DNA from: JALONO01 sp038209965
Lineage (GTDB): Bacteria; Bacteroidota; Bacteroidia; Cytophagales; Thermoflexibacteraceae
DNA length: 64,000 nt
Assembly (NCBI GenBank): GCA_038209965.1
Contig: JBBQXF010000009.1
Location: 8,317 to 72,316, forward strand
Reading direction: 5' to 3'
Part shown: piece after piece, positions 10,540 to 20,265 of the stretch
Numbering within the stretch: the first letter of the stretch is position 1
How the letters are laid out: every line of letters begins with the position of its first letter
The notes under the pieces: model-generated
Database searches by the model: none
The model's input: the letters and a program-made list of their open reading frames with translations, nothing else
What the model was told of the DNA's origin: nothing
Translations under genes and position numbers: made by a program

Positions 10540-11679
10540 ATGAAACAATTACTGCTTATCATATTCATTGTCAACTGTTTAGGCATTGTGTGCACTCGGG
10601 CCCAAACGTATCAGCTCATTGGCGTGGTGATGGACAGTGCGGTCCGTAAGCCAATCTCGGGCGCAATGGTGTTTGTGGGCCACACGTCTTTACGGGCCAA
10701 TACCGATCGCCGGGGGCATTTTACCATTGCCCAAGTTCCCTTGGGCACGGTCGACGTGGTGGCCAGTTCGTCCGAACACCGCCCGGCGCGGCTCACCCTG
10801 CGCCAAACCAGCGATTCCATCCGCCAGCGCGACACAATCTGGCTGCGGCCAGTCCGGATCCCCTCCCTGAACGAGGTCATTGCAACTGCTTCGGCCAACG
10901 ATAAAAACCGGAGCAAAGGGCTGGCCCTGTTTTTTGACCGGTTCATTGGCACTTCCAACACAGCCCGGGCGTGCAGGCTCATCAATCCGTGGGTATTGGA
11001 AGTGCAATTGACCAAGCAGGAGAAAAAAGAGCACTTCCGGGCCAATGCCACTGATATTGTGGGGATTGAGAATCTTGAACTGGGCTACACCTTGCATTGC
11101 TATGTGGAAAAGTTTGAGGTTCTGGATCGGGTGGCCCGTTTCTGGGGTGCGGTGGGCTTCTCCGAAATGCTCCCCAATGACCAAGCGCAAGCCAGTCTAT
11201 GGCAAACCAACCGCGCCCGGACCTATGGCGGCTCGCTTTCCCACTTTTTGCACACCCTCACCTCGGGCAAAACGGCCAAGGAGGGTTTTTATTTGTACCC
11301 GATCGGTAAGGACTACCCCTACTTTTACTCGGCCCGGGTTCCTGAAAAAGTAACTCTGGCGGAAGGTGCCACTTTGCTGGACACCACGGCTTTCGCATTT
11401 GAGCGGAAGCTGCGGCTCAAGGGTCAAGAATACCTCCAAATCAATTATGACCGGGAACCGGAAGAAGTCATGTTCCGCAAGTTTGCCAAACAGATGGCCA
11501 ACCGCTTGGAGTTGGAGAGCCGTTTCCAGCCTTCCTGGCTCAGGTTTTTCCGGCCCGAGGGCACAGTGTTCAACACCGCCGGCTGGCTGTGCCACCCCAA
11601 TGAAGTGGATGTATTGGGCTATTGGGAATTTGAAACTTGGGGTGACCGCGTGCCGGCCAATTTCTTGCCCACTAAATAA
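10540..11679 (+). CDS. Secreted CarboxypepD_reg-like domain protein (paralogue of 58783-59919)
   Basis: A 379-residue protein with a signal peptide (MKQLLLIIFIVNCLGIVCT, cleavage near AQT). A carboxypeptidase-regulatory-like beta-sandwich follows (LIGVVMDSAVRKPISGAMVF through DVVASSSEHRPARL, residues ~25-95), and then a conserved Bacteroidota extension of unknown role. Such domains typically occur at the N-terminus of TonB-linked and periplasmic proteins. A second gene of the same architecture and length occurs at 58783-59919, with matching segments such as GYTLHCYVE/GYKVYFLLE and the SLSHFLHTLTS/SLRHFLFALAQ blocks. No transporter domain follows. Function unknown. Confidence 0.75.
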   Translation: MKQLLLIIFIVNCLGIVCTRAQTYQLIGVVMDSAVRKPISGAMVFVGHTSLRANTDRRGHFTIAQVPLGTVDVVASSSEHRPARLTLRQTSDSIRQRDTIWLRPVRIPSLNEVIATASANDKNRSKGLALFFDRFIGTSNTARACRLINPWVLEVQLTKQEKKEHFRANATDIVGIENLELGYTLHCYVEKFEVLDRVARFWGAVGFSEMLPNDQAQASLWQTNRARTYGGSLSHFLHTLTSGKTAKEGFYLYPIGKDYPYFYSARVPEKVTLAEGATLLDTTAFAFERKLRLKGQEYLQINYDREPEEVMFRKFAKQMANRLELESRFQPSWLRFFRPEGTVFNTAGWLCHPNEVDVLGYWEFETWGDRVPANFLPTK

Positions 11680-12041
11680 TTGACCATAGTTTTTTATTTG
11701 TACATTTAGCAGCAACCGTTTAAAGTATAAGTACTTCATTTATCGCTATTTGAGTGATAAAAAATGTCATTAATTACTTCCTGTGGCTACTCAATTAAGT
11801 AAAGGCATCGACAAATAAGATATGAAAAAACCTGGTTAGTATTTTTGTAAATTCATCTTTTGATTATTTTGGCAACTATTTGGTTTCAAAATTAAAATAC
11901 TAAATATGCGTACCCATTTGATTGAACAGTGCACAGCGTGTTTTAGTTTTGAATTAAAGTAAGTTAAATTTCATACTTTTAAGCTCACCAACCAATCCTT
12001 TTTACTTAACCGATTGCTCACTTTGCAAAAATACTTTTTCC
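11680..12041. other. Intergenic region of 362 bases
   Basis: AT-rich sequence between two co-directional secreted-protein genes. It presumably carries the promoter of the downstream DUF2147 gene. No gene, repeat or convincing terminator was recognised. Confidence 0.4.
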
Positions 12042-12473
12042 ATGTTTTCTAAAAAAAGCTGTCTATTGCTGTTCCTTTTTGTCATGTTGAGTGTTGGCAC
12101 ACGGGCCCAAGACATTGTGGGTACGTGGAAAACGATCGACGATGGCGATGGCAAAGAGCGTTCCATTGTAGAAATCTACAAACAGGGGGATGCCTACTTT
12201 GGCAAAATCACCAAGATCTTCTATCGCCCGGATGAGAAGGAAAACTCGGTCTGCGAACTGTGCACCGACGATCGCAAGAACCAAAAGACCTTGGGCATGG
12301 TCATTCTGCGCAACCTAAAGCGCAAAGGGGACGAGTTTAAGGAGGGCAACATTCTCGACCCCCAAAATGGCAAAGTCTATGACTGTAAACTCTGGGTGGA
12401 GAACGGGTCGCTCAAGGTCCGGGGCTACATTGCTTTTTTGTACCGCACCCAAACTTGGTACCGGGCCAACTAA
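12042..12473 (+). CDS. DUF2147 family secreted protein
   Basis: A 143-residue protein with a signal peptide (MFSKKSCLLLFLFVMLSVGT, cleavage near ARAQD). The mature part shows the DUF2147 pattern: DIVGTWKTIDDGDGKERSIV, then EIYKQGDAYFGKI, a CELCTDD cysteine pair, GMVILRNLK and GYIAFLYRTQTWYR. DUF2147 proteins are small periplasmic or secreted beta-rich proteins of unknown biochemical function, common in Bacteroidota. It faces the end of the eCIS operon, with only 18 bases between the two stop codons. Confidence 0.88.
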   Translation: MFSKKSCLLLFLFVMLSVGTRAQDIVGTWKTIDDGDGKERSIVEIYKQGDAYFGKITKIFYRPDEKENSVCELCTDDRKNQKTLGMVILRNLKRKGDEFKEGNILDPQNGKVYDCKLWVENGSLKVRGYIAFLYRTQTWYRAN

Positions 12474-12491
12474 TGGCCGATGGCCCCAAGG

Positions 12492-13799
12492 TCACACCAC
12501 TTTGCCTTCTTTTTGGTATTCCAAGTGGATGCCTTCCAGAAGGTCGGTTTCCCAGAGTTCGGTTTGCTGGCGGGCCACTGCACGGAGGGCGCAGAATTGG
12601 ATCACGTTCATGATGGCCGCTCCGGTCAGTTCATAATTGCTTGCAATTTTGGCCAGATCAAGGTTGGGGGCCAATTTGGCCACGGTGGGCAAGCCCTTCT
12701 GCCACAAGCGGAGGCGCTCGGCCGCCGTGGGCACGGGAAAGTGGATCATGGCCTGAAACCGCCGGGAAAAAGCCGGGTCAATGTTGCCCTTGAGATTGGT
12801 GGCCAAAATGACCAAGCCATCGTGTTCTTCCACTTTTTGCAGTAGATAGGCCACTTCTTGGTTTGCGTAGCGGTCGTGCGCATCTTGGGTTTCGGTGCGC
12901 TTGCCAAACAAGGCATCGGCTTCGTCAAAAAAGAGGATCCATTCCTTGGCGTGGGCCCGCTCAAAAACCTTGGCCAAATTCTTTTCGGTTTCCCCAATGT
13001 ATTTTGATACCACCAACGAAAGATCGATCCGGTACACCTCGCGCCCAGTGTGCTTGCCCAGCAGGGTGGCCGTCAGGGTTTTGCCCGTCCCCGATGGCCC
13101 GTGGAACAAGGCCCGGTAACCGGGTTTGAGCACTCGGGCCATTCCCCAGTCATCGCGCAGGGCGGTTCGGTGCTGGAGCCAGTGCCCGATGTCACGGATT
13201 TGGGTCAGCACCGCACCGGGCAGCACGAGATCGCTCCAAGTTTGGTCGGTGCTGAGGTGCTGGGCCGGGAACGCCGCCCCGAGGACCGGCCCGGCCACTT
13301 GGCCAGTGGTAAAAAGGTCGATATACTCGGCATCGAGGATGAGCCGCCCACCTAGGCGCGGCTCGCCCAGCCGCACCTCTTCCAAGCAAAGGATGCGCTG
13401 CTGGGCCAACCAATGATCCGGGCTGAACAGTTTTAATACCGCTAATCTTTGATCAGGGGCATTGCCGGCCAGCAAATAAAGGGCGGTTTCGCCCGTGGGG
13501 AGCAGGCCCCGGTGGTTGGTGCCGCGCACGCCCCCGAGTTCGGGCAGATCGCCCCCGTTGGGCAGGTGTTCGCGGATCAGTGCATCCAAGAACTGGGGCT
13601 GAAGGTGGGGCACCAGAGCCAAGCCCAAGTAGCTCAATTCTGGGAGGGTAGGTTTTTTTTTGGCCAAAAATTGGGTGAAGGGCGAAACTTCGTTCCAGTC
13701 AATTTCTGGGGCAGTGGGCAGTGGCGCATCCCCCCCCGTCAAACGCCAACCAAAATAGGCTTGTAAGTGGCCTAAAACCGTTAATAAGTTGTTGGTCAT
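12492..13799 (-). CDS. AAA+ ATPase of the contractile injection system (Afp15-like)
   Basis: A 435-residue protein with an N-terminal CIS-specific region (~1-200) and a C-terminal AAA+ module: Walker A GPSGTGKT (234-241), Walker B ILFFDEADALFGKR (DEAD at 302-305), a sensor-1 LATNLKGNIDPAFSRR block and an arginine finger candidate in SRRF. It belongs to the Afp15/Pvc15 group, which is present in nearly all eCIS loci and is needed for particle assembly in Afp. It is the last gene of the operon, 6 bases downstream of the DUF4157 gene. Cytosolic location is expected. Confidence 0.92.
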   Translation of the reverse strand: MTNNLLTVLGHLQAYFGWRLTGGDAPLPTAPEIDWNEVSPFTQFLAKKKPTLPELSYLGLALVPHLQPQFLDALIREHLPNGGDLPELGGVRGTNHRGLLPTGETALYLLAGNAPDQRLAVLKLFSPDHWLAQQRILCLEEVRLGEPRLGGRLILDAEYIDLFTTGQVAGPVLGAAFPAQHLSTDQTWSDLVLPGAVLTQIRDIGHWLQHRTALRDDWGMARVLKPGYRALFHGPSGTGKTLTATLLGKHTGREVYRIDLSLVVSKYIGETEKNLAKVFERAHAKEWILFFDEADALFGKRTETQDAHDRYANQEVAYLLQKVEEHDGLVILATNLKGNIDPAFSRRFQAMIHFPVPTAAERLRLWQKGLPTVAKLAPNLDLAKIASNYELTGAAIMNVIQFCALRAVARQQTELWETDLLEGIHLEYQKEGKVV

Positions 13800-13805
13800 C
13801 TGGGC

Positions 13806-15311
13806 CTAGGGTCTTCGGCAACTGGTAATGCCGCTGGCTATACCGGCTGTCGTTTCGATAAATTCATCTTGCGAAAAACCAGACTGATCAGTCAATTCGC
13901 AAGAAGCTTTGGTAATTCCACTGATATAGGCATCGATGCTTTGCATGTCAGCGGCGTGCAGCACGCCCACCACCCCCGCCGACAAGTTGACCGGGAACCG
14001 CCTGCTCTTGATGTAGGCCAAATAATCAGTGCCATGTTGGCCTTCGTGGACTCGCAGGGAGGTAGTCTTGTTCCGTTTGTCATCCGCGGTCGTTCCCTTG
14101 CCATAACCGGATGGAGCGTCTGGACTTTCCTGATACCGGGTACGAATGGTGATCTCCAGCGCCGTGGGGTTGATGTTCACCGGCGCGCCACTGGTATTGT
14201 CCTTCAGGGTGGTCACTAGGTCTTTGCCGTTGGTGGCCCAGCTATAACTAAAGCCGAAATTGGTCACTGGCCCGGTGTTATTGCGCGTGTTGCCAAAAGT
14301 ATCCTTGACCACTTTTACCACTACACCGTTGATGGTCATTGAGTAAGATTCCACTGCATTGGTGATCGGATCCCGGCTTATACTGGCCCCCGGCGGCATC
14401 GGGGTGGAAATCACCTTGCGGACTTCCAGGTATTCCACCAGCTTGGTGACCACCAGTGTGGGGTCTTTGGTCTGGTGGGCTTGCACATTGGTGATCAGTG
14501 TATTGACTTCAGCGGTGGTGAGGCCCGTGATCCGATCCATCAAGCGGGCATTGGCCATATCGCGATCGTCAAGCTCGCCCTTGGCCAATCGCTCCACTAC
14601 TTTGTCCCATTCCCGGATCTCATAGGACAACTGATCGTAGGCTTCCTGCTCTGCGGTGGGGAAAAAACCCAGCGGCCGTCCATTTGGTCCTTTTGGCATG
14701 GACTGGCGCCGCACAGTCGGGCCTTGCTGGAGGGTGTGGGCCAACTCATGGGCCAGCAGGTGCTTGCCTTCCCGGGTCTCGGGCTGGTATTGGTTTTGGT
14801 CAAAATAAATGTCTTGCCCCACGGTAAAAGCCTTGGCCTGCAACTGTTTGGAGATTTGCTGGGCACTGCTGCCCGTGTGGATATTGACCTGTGAAAAGTC
14901 GGCGGCAAACTGGCCTTCCATCCACTGACGGGTGTGGGCCTCCAAGCGGGGCCCACTGCCTCTTGAGGCTTCGATCTGTTGGCCCACTTCGGGGCTCACG
15001 GGTTGGCCGCTCTCGGAGCTGGCTGGGGAAGTGGTTTGGCGGTGCAACTTCTCTTCCTGCTCACATGAGTCGCACTTGCGCTGCACCAGTGGGCTGGGTT
15101 GCTGCACCACGTGGTTGGCCATGGCCTCGGCTTCGCGCTCGGCGGGGCTGTCCACTGCCCCCACTTGGAGCTTGGGTTGCACCACCGGAGCAAAAAAGGA
15201 CTTGGCCGCTGGGCTTTCCTTCCCCACAGGCGCAAAAAATGGGGAATGGGCAGCGGTTTTGGCCATTGGTTCGGGCAGTGTTCGGGATGTATTTTTCATA
15301 AGGGCCTTCAT
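13806..15311 (-). CDS. DUF4157 eCIS-associated protein with a second HExxH domain (putative cargo or metalloprotease)
   Basis: A 501-residue protein. Residues ~1-100 are a disordered linker with VVQPKLQV and a CxxC pair (C80, C83). Residues ~100-200 are the DUF4157/eCIS core domain with SQVNIHTGSSAQQISKQLQA and the HELAH motif (188-192). A helical linker follows. The C-terminal part (~310-501) is beta-rich and contains RVHEGQHGTDYLAYI with a second HExxH (422-426), somewhat like DUF922 zinc-protease-like proteins. DUF4157 proteins are the most frequent eCIS cargo or accessory proteins. Two HExxH sites in one protein suggest a peptidase payload; that is inference. No signal peptide is present, which fits loading in the cytosol. 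Confidence 0.82.
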   Translation of the reverse strand: MKALMKNTSRTLPEPMAKTAAHSPFFAPVGKESPAAKSFFAPVVQPKLQVGAVDSPAEREAEAMANHVVQQPSPLVQRKCDSCEQEEKLHRQTTSPASSESGQPVSPEVGQQIEASRGSGPRLEAHTRQWMEGQFAADFSQVNIHTGSSAQQISKQLQAKAFTVGQDIYFDQNQYQPETREGKHLLAHELAHTLQQGPTVRRQSMPKGPNGRPLGFFPTAEQEAYDQLSYEIREWDKVVERLAKGELDDRDMANARLMDRITGLTTAEVNTLITNVQAHQTKDPTLVVTKLVEYLEVRKVISTPMPPGASISRDPITNAVESYSMTINGVVVKVVKDTFGNTRNNTGPVTNFGFSYSWATNGKDLVTTLKDNTSGAPVNINPTALEITIRTRYQESPDAPSGYGKGTTADDKRNKTTSLRVHEGQHGTDYLAYIKSRRFPVNLSAGVVGVLHAADMQSIDAYISGITKASCELTDQSGFSQDEFIETTAGIASGITSCRRP

Positions 15312-15493
15312 TTATTCCAAGCTGAAAATGATTTAGGTGATTAATCGGTTTTTCCTTGATTTTCAATTGATTACGCTTGTGGATAGTAGAAATCTACTTG
15401 GGCTTGGGAATGATTTGATCAGTTAAGGAAAGTCATAATCCATTGATAACCAAAATTTTTTGCTGATGCCCAGCATTCCAAAGCTGGAAAACA

Positions 15494-16939
15494 TTAGCCG
15501 TACACCCACTCGATCCGCAGGTTTTCGGCCAACCAGGGCAGGCGGATGAGGCCCAAGCCCCAACCGTAGGGAAGCCGGCCCAACAATACGTCTTGGGCTT
15601 TTTGTTCCACGGTCAATACCCAACCGCCCATTTCCCGGGCCAAGCGACCTTCCCGTTGCAAAAAACCCTCGCGCAAGCCCTCGGGCGAGGTATTTTTCAG
15701 GGCCGACCAGTGGCCAATTGCGGCCTCGAGTAGGGCCACGCCTTCGGCCAACTCATTGGCAGTGAGCACTATTTCACTTTCCAACGGCCAATACAAGGGC
15801 GCACCACACAGCACTTTGGGCAGGGTGAGGGCGTATTCGGCAGCGGCGGGCTCGCCCGTAGCCAAAAAATGGAGCAGCCGAATGGCTTTTTCACGGCTCA
15901 GATCGTCCTTGAAGTGGTCTTCGGCCAGCCAACCACAAGTGGTAAAGCAAGCCGCGAAAAACGGGTGGAGCACTACCAGCCCCGCATTGGGCAGGTAGTG
16001 TACCTCTTCGGTCGTTGACAGGTTGCCAAGGATTTCAGCCGCCTCAGCCAAGCGTTCGGTCAGGAGGGCAGGGCTAATCTCGTCCTCCGAGTGCGGTTGT
16101 CCCACATTGTGCGACTGAAAGCGGATGGTAGCCCAGCCGGTGGGCGTAAAGTTGGGTGGCAGGGAAAGCAGGTTTTCGGCCAGAAATATTTCAAGGGCCT
16201 CAAGGGTTGGGTTTTGGTTGGCCAAGGCTCGCTCAATCAAAAAAACCAGCCATTCATCGCGCAACTGGGGCTTGTTCATAACCAAAGTTACCATTTGTGC
16301 CCAGCAGCGGGTGGCCAATGAAACCACGGCGACATCTGGGGCCAGCGCCGCCAAACTGGCCCAGACCCGCGCCTCACCCAGGTAACGGGCATAGCGGAGG
16401 CAGGCGATTGGGTTTTTCAACAAGAGTGCCCGCATAGCCAGTTTTTCGTCAGCATTGAACTGGAGGGCTTGCTGGACAAAATCGTCGGTAAAGGTGGCAA
16501 AATTTCCCCAATCGGTATAAAATGGCAATTGGCCATTGACCAAAAAATGAGCGAAGGCTTCCCAAAGCAATTGGGAGGGGGATTTGTATTGTACCGCCGA
16601 ACCGGCCAGTTGGCTCGGGCTGGGTTTTGCTTCACCATAAAACCGCGCTTGGGCCGCCGCCTCGGTCAATTGCTGGCGCAGCGCTTCCGTGAGTCGGGCC
16701 GTAAATTGCCCCTCGAGTTGGGCCATGTCCAGCCCGCCCAAATCAAGGTGGATCGCTTCCGCATACAAGTGGGTGCCCGCCGGGGCCAGCTCGCTAAACA
16801 GGTCGTCGAGCTGGGCCAACCAAGCTGGTTCACCCCACAGGGCCGCAATCCTCGCTTGGGCAGTTTGGGCCACTGCTTGATCAGGGGCCGCCAACAGTAT
16901 TACCTGGCGTTCAATATGGTGGGCAGCCTGAACTTTCAT
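15494..16939 (-). CDS. Contractile injection system tape measure protein (Afp14-like)
   Basis: A 481-residue protein beginning MKVQAAHHIERQVILLAAPD, the typical H-x-I-E-R-Q opening of CIS tape measure proteins, with HLDLGGLDMAQLE in the first 80 residues. The C-terminal half holds the conserved block LPNAGLVVLHPFFAACF, LLHFLATGE, EYALTLPKVLCG and RLPYGWGLGLIRLPW. In eCIS this protein sets tube length and joins baseplate and tube. It lies between the PKD protein and the DUF4157 gene. A variable repetitive middle section is not prominent, which suggests a short particle, but length cannot be read reliably. Confidence 0.88.
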   Translation of the reverse strand: MKVQAAHHIERQVILLAAPDQAVAQTAQARIAALWGEPAWLAQLDDLFSELAPAGTHLYAEAIHLDLGGLDMAQLEGQFTARLTEALRQQLTEAAAQARFYGEAKPSPSQLAGSAVQYKSPSQLLWEAFAHFLVNGQLPFYTDWGNFATFTDDFVQQALQFNADEKLAMRALLLKNPIACLRYARYLGEARVWASLAALAPDVAVVSLATRCWAQMVTLVMNKPQLRDEWLVFLIERALANQNPTLEALEIFLAENLLSLPPNFTPTGWATIRFQSHNVGQPHSEDEISPALLTERLAEAAEILGNLSTTEEVHYLPNAGLVVLHPFFAACFTTCGWLAEDHFKDDLSREKAIRLLHFLATGEPAAAEYALTLPKVLCGAPLYWPLESEIVLTANELAEGVALLEAAIGHWSALKNTSPEGLREGFLQREGRLAREMGGWVLTVEQKAQDVLLGRLPYGWGLGLIRLPWLAENLRIEWVYG

Positions 16940-17076
16940 GGGTCATTTACCAATCATGGTCTGATAAATCAAGTACTTGGGGTGCTTTGCAACGAACTGG
17001 ACTGCCCTCGGGGCCGGTTTTTGGGCCAGATTTCCCAAATCGACGCTGAGGGCAAGGAAAAACCAACCATCAGACA

Positions 17077-20000
17077 TCAACCTGGCAATTGGATTTGTTT
17101 GGCAAGTTTTTGGTCAATACAAATCGGTTTACCCGTATTTTCCAATAATTGAAGGGTCAAGGTAAACGAGGACAACACTGGAACTGGTAGAAAAGTAATG
17201 ACGGAAAGCGCGTCTTTGGCCGTAATTTTATCCACCTTCAATTCAATTTGCTCATTGACGCGCCAGACCATTAGCACGGTTGGTGGCGGGGCGATCACTG
17301 CCGCCTGGACCACCATTTCCCGACCAACTCGGCGGGCGGTGGCATCGAGGGTGCTGGGGGTGATAAAAATCACCAGATCGGCTTTGGCCCCGTTCAACTC
17401 ATAACTGATCGGGTGCACTCCCGGTAGGTTGGGCACAAATGCCCCAGTTTTTTCACCGATTTTTAGCGGTGATTTGATGCTAAATTTACCGCCCTCGGGT
17501 TCGGCCACCATTTTTACTGGCTTATCGGGGTTGAAGCACACAAAAGGACTGTCGGGCTCCATGCGCAGTTTTGGCAATGGGGGGGCGGTGGTGACAAAAA
17601 CCAAGTCTTGACTGCTGGATTGCGAACATGCTCCATTACCCACGGTGAGCTTGACCAAAAACTTGCCACTCCCGTTAGCGGCCAATTTGTACTGGTGGGT
17701 GGTGTTGCCATTGGTCTGGGCATCGATCTTGATTGCTTGCGGTGGGGTTCTATCCCCAAAATCCCAACTCACTTCCTTGGCCTGACTGTCCGTCGAAAGG
17801 GTGAACTGGGCCAGCCCTTGGGCATTTTTAGTGATGCCAAAACCTGCTTTGGGCAACGGCAGCACGTCCACTTGGGTTGTGGCAATTTGCCCGTTGGGCG
17901 CAGTATAAGTGAGGGTAAAAGTGCCCACTGCGATCGGCTTGAAGACAAATTGGCCCGCCAACAGGCCAACCAGCTCGGGTTTACTAGCGACTACCTGCCC
18001 ACCCGGTGGATCCACTTGGATGGGGAAGATGTCCTTCTCGCCCAAGCAAAAAGTGCGCTTGGCCAACGCAATGGTGGGCGGTGGTGACGGCAAGACAAAA
18101 CTGAGGTTATTGCCCCGGCTGGCGTAAGAATACGGCAAATAGAAGTCCGCCACCGTGACCGAAATCCGTTCTTGCCCCTTGACCGCTCCATTTTTATAGA
18201 CCAAGACAAAAGTACCGCCCCGGGGCACCCCCGCCCCATGCTCAAGGCCGGGATGCTGGCGCAGGAAAGTACCAAAAGTCAGTTGTTCGGCCAGTGAAGT
18301 TTGGCGGCGTTGGTAGCTGGTATTGAGCCGCTGCAAAAGGGGCAGCGTACCCAAAATGAATTGCGCCGGGACCTGTTTGTTGAACGGCACTAGGCTGCCC
18401 CGGTAGTCGGTCAAAGCCTTGGCAAACACGGTGGTGGGCATGGGCAGGGTCACCTGTAACCGGGGCGAACCTCGCCTTGGGGTCGGAATGAGCTTTGGAA
18501 TCGGAGTGAGTTCTTTCTCATGGCCTTGGATTTGATTGATTAGATCATCGAAGTCCAGTTGTAAATCTTCAAAGTCAAGCCCCAAATCTTGGGTGATCAG
18601 CCGTTGCTGGGCATCGGCCCGGACGGCGATCACTTCGAAAGCCAATTGATGGTCGCGGCGCAGTTCTAGCACCTGTTGCAGCACGGCACCGGTGCGCTGG
18701 TTTAAGAAGCCCTCGATCCGGTAAAAGTCAAAGCCCTCGCTGCCATAGCTGAACGGCCGGGCCACCGCATCGGTCACGGGCGGCCCCGGCAAGTGATAGG
18801 ACTGGATCTGGGCCTGCTGGTAGTGCTTGGTGTGCGGGTAGCTCCAAAACTGCCGCATTGCGGGTTGGTAATAAAAGGGAATGGCCCGCTGATCAAACGC
18901 CGCAACCCGCATTTGATCCAAGGTGATTTTGAGGGTCGGCACCACAAAAATGTTCTGGGAAGTTGCCGCTGTCCGCCCTCGCGCCGAAGGATTTTTGGTG
19001 CGCGATACCATTTTCGGGCCGCCGATCATTGACAGCCCGATGGCTAGCGCGGCCGAACCACGGAAAACGGCTTCGGTTTTGGCCGGGGGCACTGCAAACA
19101 ACTCGATCATTTTGCCGATCCGCTGGTGCAGCCAGCCAGCGTGCTGCCGGGCATCGGCCTCGGGGGCTACGGCTGGTGAGCGCAGCAGGGAATGCCGCCA
19201 CCGGGGCTGGCAGTCGCTAGGGGCTTTGTCCAGTTCCCCCAGCAACAAATGCCGGGGAAACCAAGCCCGATCCGGCAGGCAAACCACCAACCAATGGTAA
19301 GTGGCGGCCCGAAACTCGTTGTAAGCCTCGTAAAGATCTTTGAGCCAACCATATACATACTGGATCCGGCCATCGGTCAGGGCAGTGCTGGCTACTTGGC
19401 GGAGAGCTGCCCGCCAACTGGGCATTGGTGAGCTCCCCCCATAAAACGGGGTCAGCACATTGGACATCAGGTTATAAGCCCGCTCCAATTCGAGCATTAA
19501 GTCGTTGATAGCGTGATTGATAAATGTTTGAAAGCGTTTGAGCGAAAGGTCGTAGGGCAGATCATCCAGCCTGGCGCGTCTGGCCCGCAGCGGCACCAAC
19601 TGGCTGCAAGCCGCCGCAGCTTGAACATGGGCGGGCTCGATGAGCTTTTCGGCATCGGGCTTGGCCACCAGCAGTATCCGCAACCGGTTGGCAAGGGAAT
19701 CGCCTTTGTTATCGCAGGCCACCCCAGTGCAATTATCGGCAGCTTTGAGCTCGGTTTCCAAATACAGGAGCACGACCATGTTTTCAAGGCGGAACTCGGT
19801 GGGAAGTGCTGACGCCAAAGGCCGCACAGTAGCGGGGCTTTGGTGAACGGCCGGGAATAGTTCCCATAATTTCAGTCTGCCAATGGCCTGAAACGGCGGA
19901 TAGGCTGGATGGTCGGCCAGTGCGTATGGAGCGAAGGAATCGAGGGTCAGGTCGGCCTCCACATTCAGAAGGTCGCCTTCGCTGGTGATCCCGCAGCCCC

Positions 20001-20214
20001 GCGAGAGGGAGATGCTCTGATTGGAATTGCGCTTGACCGTTAGCCCGCACACCACGCCTACGCCAATCAAGTGGCGGCGGCTGCGCTGGTCTTGGTCGGT
20101 GAGAAAGCCAAACAACGTGTTCAACTGTTCAGCAGTTAGCACCATGTCGGGTTTAAAAACCGTCAAGCCATAATCATTGGGATTGAAATTTACGGGCAAA
20201 AGTAGGTTAGGCAT
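17077..20214 (-). CDS. Large eCIS-associated PKD-domain protein
   Basis: A 1045-residue protein. The N-terminus (VFKPDMVLTAEQLNTLFGFL, then QRSRRHLIGVGVVCGL) is typical of a conserved Bacteroidota eCIS component found between the baseplate J and tape measure genes. After a long unrecognised central region, residues ~700-950 carry Ig-like/PKD repeats, for example EVSWDFGDRTPP with THQY. There is no signal peptide, as expected for a cytosolically assembled particle. The position suggests a baseplate periphery or fibre-like role; this is inference. It is 51 bases downstream of the second baseplate gene. Confidence 0.72.
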   Translation of the reverse strand: MPNLLLPVNFNPNDYGLTVFKPDMVLTAEQLNTLFGFLTDQDQRSRRHLIGVGVVCGLTVKRNSNQSISLSRGCGITSEGDLLNVEADLTLDSFAPYALADHPAYPPFQAIGRLKLWELFPAVHQSPATVRPLASALPTEFRLENMVVLLYLETELKAADNCTGVACDNKGDSLANRLRILLVAKPDAEKLIEPAHVQAAAACSQLVPLRARRARLDDLPYDLSLKRFQTFINHAINDLMLELERAYNLMSNVLTPFYGGSSPMPSWRAALRQVASTALTDGRIQYVYGWLKDLYEAYNEFRAATYHWLVVCLPDRAWFPRHLLLGELDKAPSDCQPRWRHSLLRSPAVAPEADARQHAGWLHQRIGKMIELFAVPPAKTEAVFRGSAALAIGLSMIGGPKMVSRTKNPSARGRTAATSQNIFVVPTLKITLDQMRVAAFDQRAIPFYYQPAMRQFWSYPHTKHYQQAQIQSYHLPGPPVTDAVARPFSYGSEGFDFYRIEGFLNQRTGAVLQQVLELRRDHQLAFEVIAVRADAQQRLITQDLGLDFEDLQLDFDDLINQIQGHEKELTPIPKLIPTPRRGSPRLQVTLPMPTTVFAKALTDYRGSLVPFNKQVPAQFILGTLPLLQRLNTSYQRRQTSLAEQLTFGTFLRQHPGLEHGAGVPRGGTFVLVYKNGAVKGQERISVTVADFYLPYSYASRGNNLSFVLPSPPPTIALAKRTFCLGEKDIFPIQVDPPGGQVVASKPELVGLLAGQFVFKPIAVGTFTLTYTAPNGQIATTQVDVLPLPKAGFGITKNAQGLAQFTLSTDSQAKEVSWDFGDRTPPQAIKIDAQTNGNTTHQYKLAANGSGKFLVKLTVGNGACSQSSSQDLVFVTTAPPLPKLRMEPDSPFVCFNPDKPVKMVAEPEGGKFSIKSPLKIGEKTGAFVPNLPGVHPISYELNGAKADLVIFITPSTLDATARRVGREMVVQAAVIAPPPTVLMVWRVNEQIELKVDKITAKDALSVITFLPVPVLSSFTLTLQLLENTGKPICIDQKLAKQIQLPG

Positions 20215-20265
20215 GGCCGTGTCCTTTTAGTTGAATAACAGGGTGATCTATTGGTTCAATTGATT

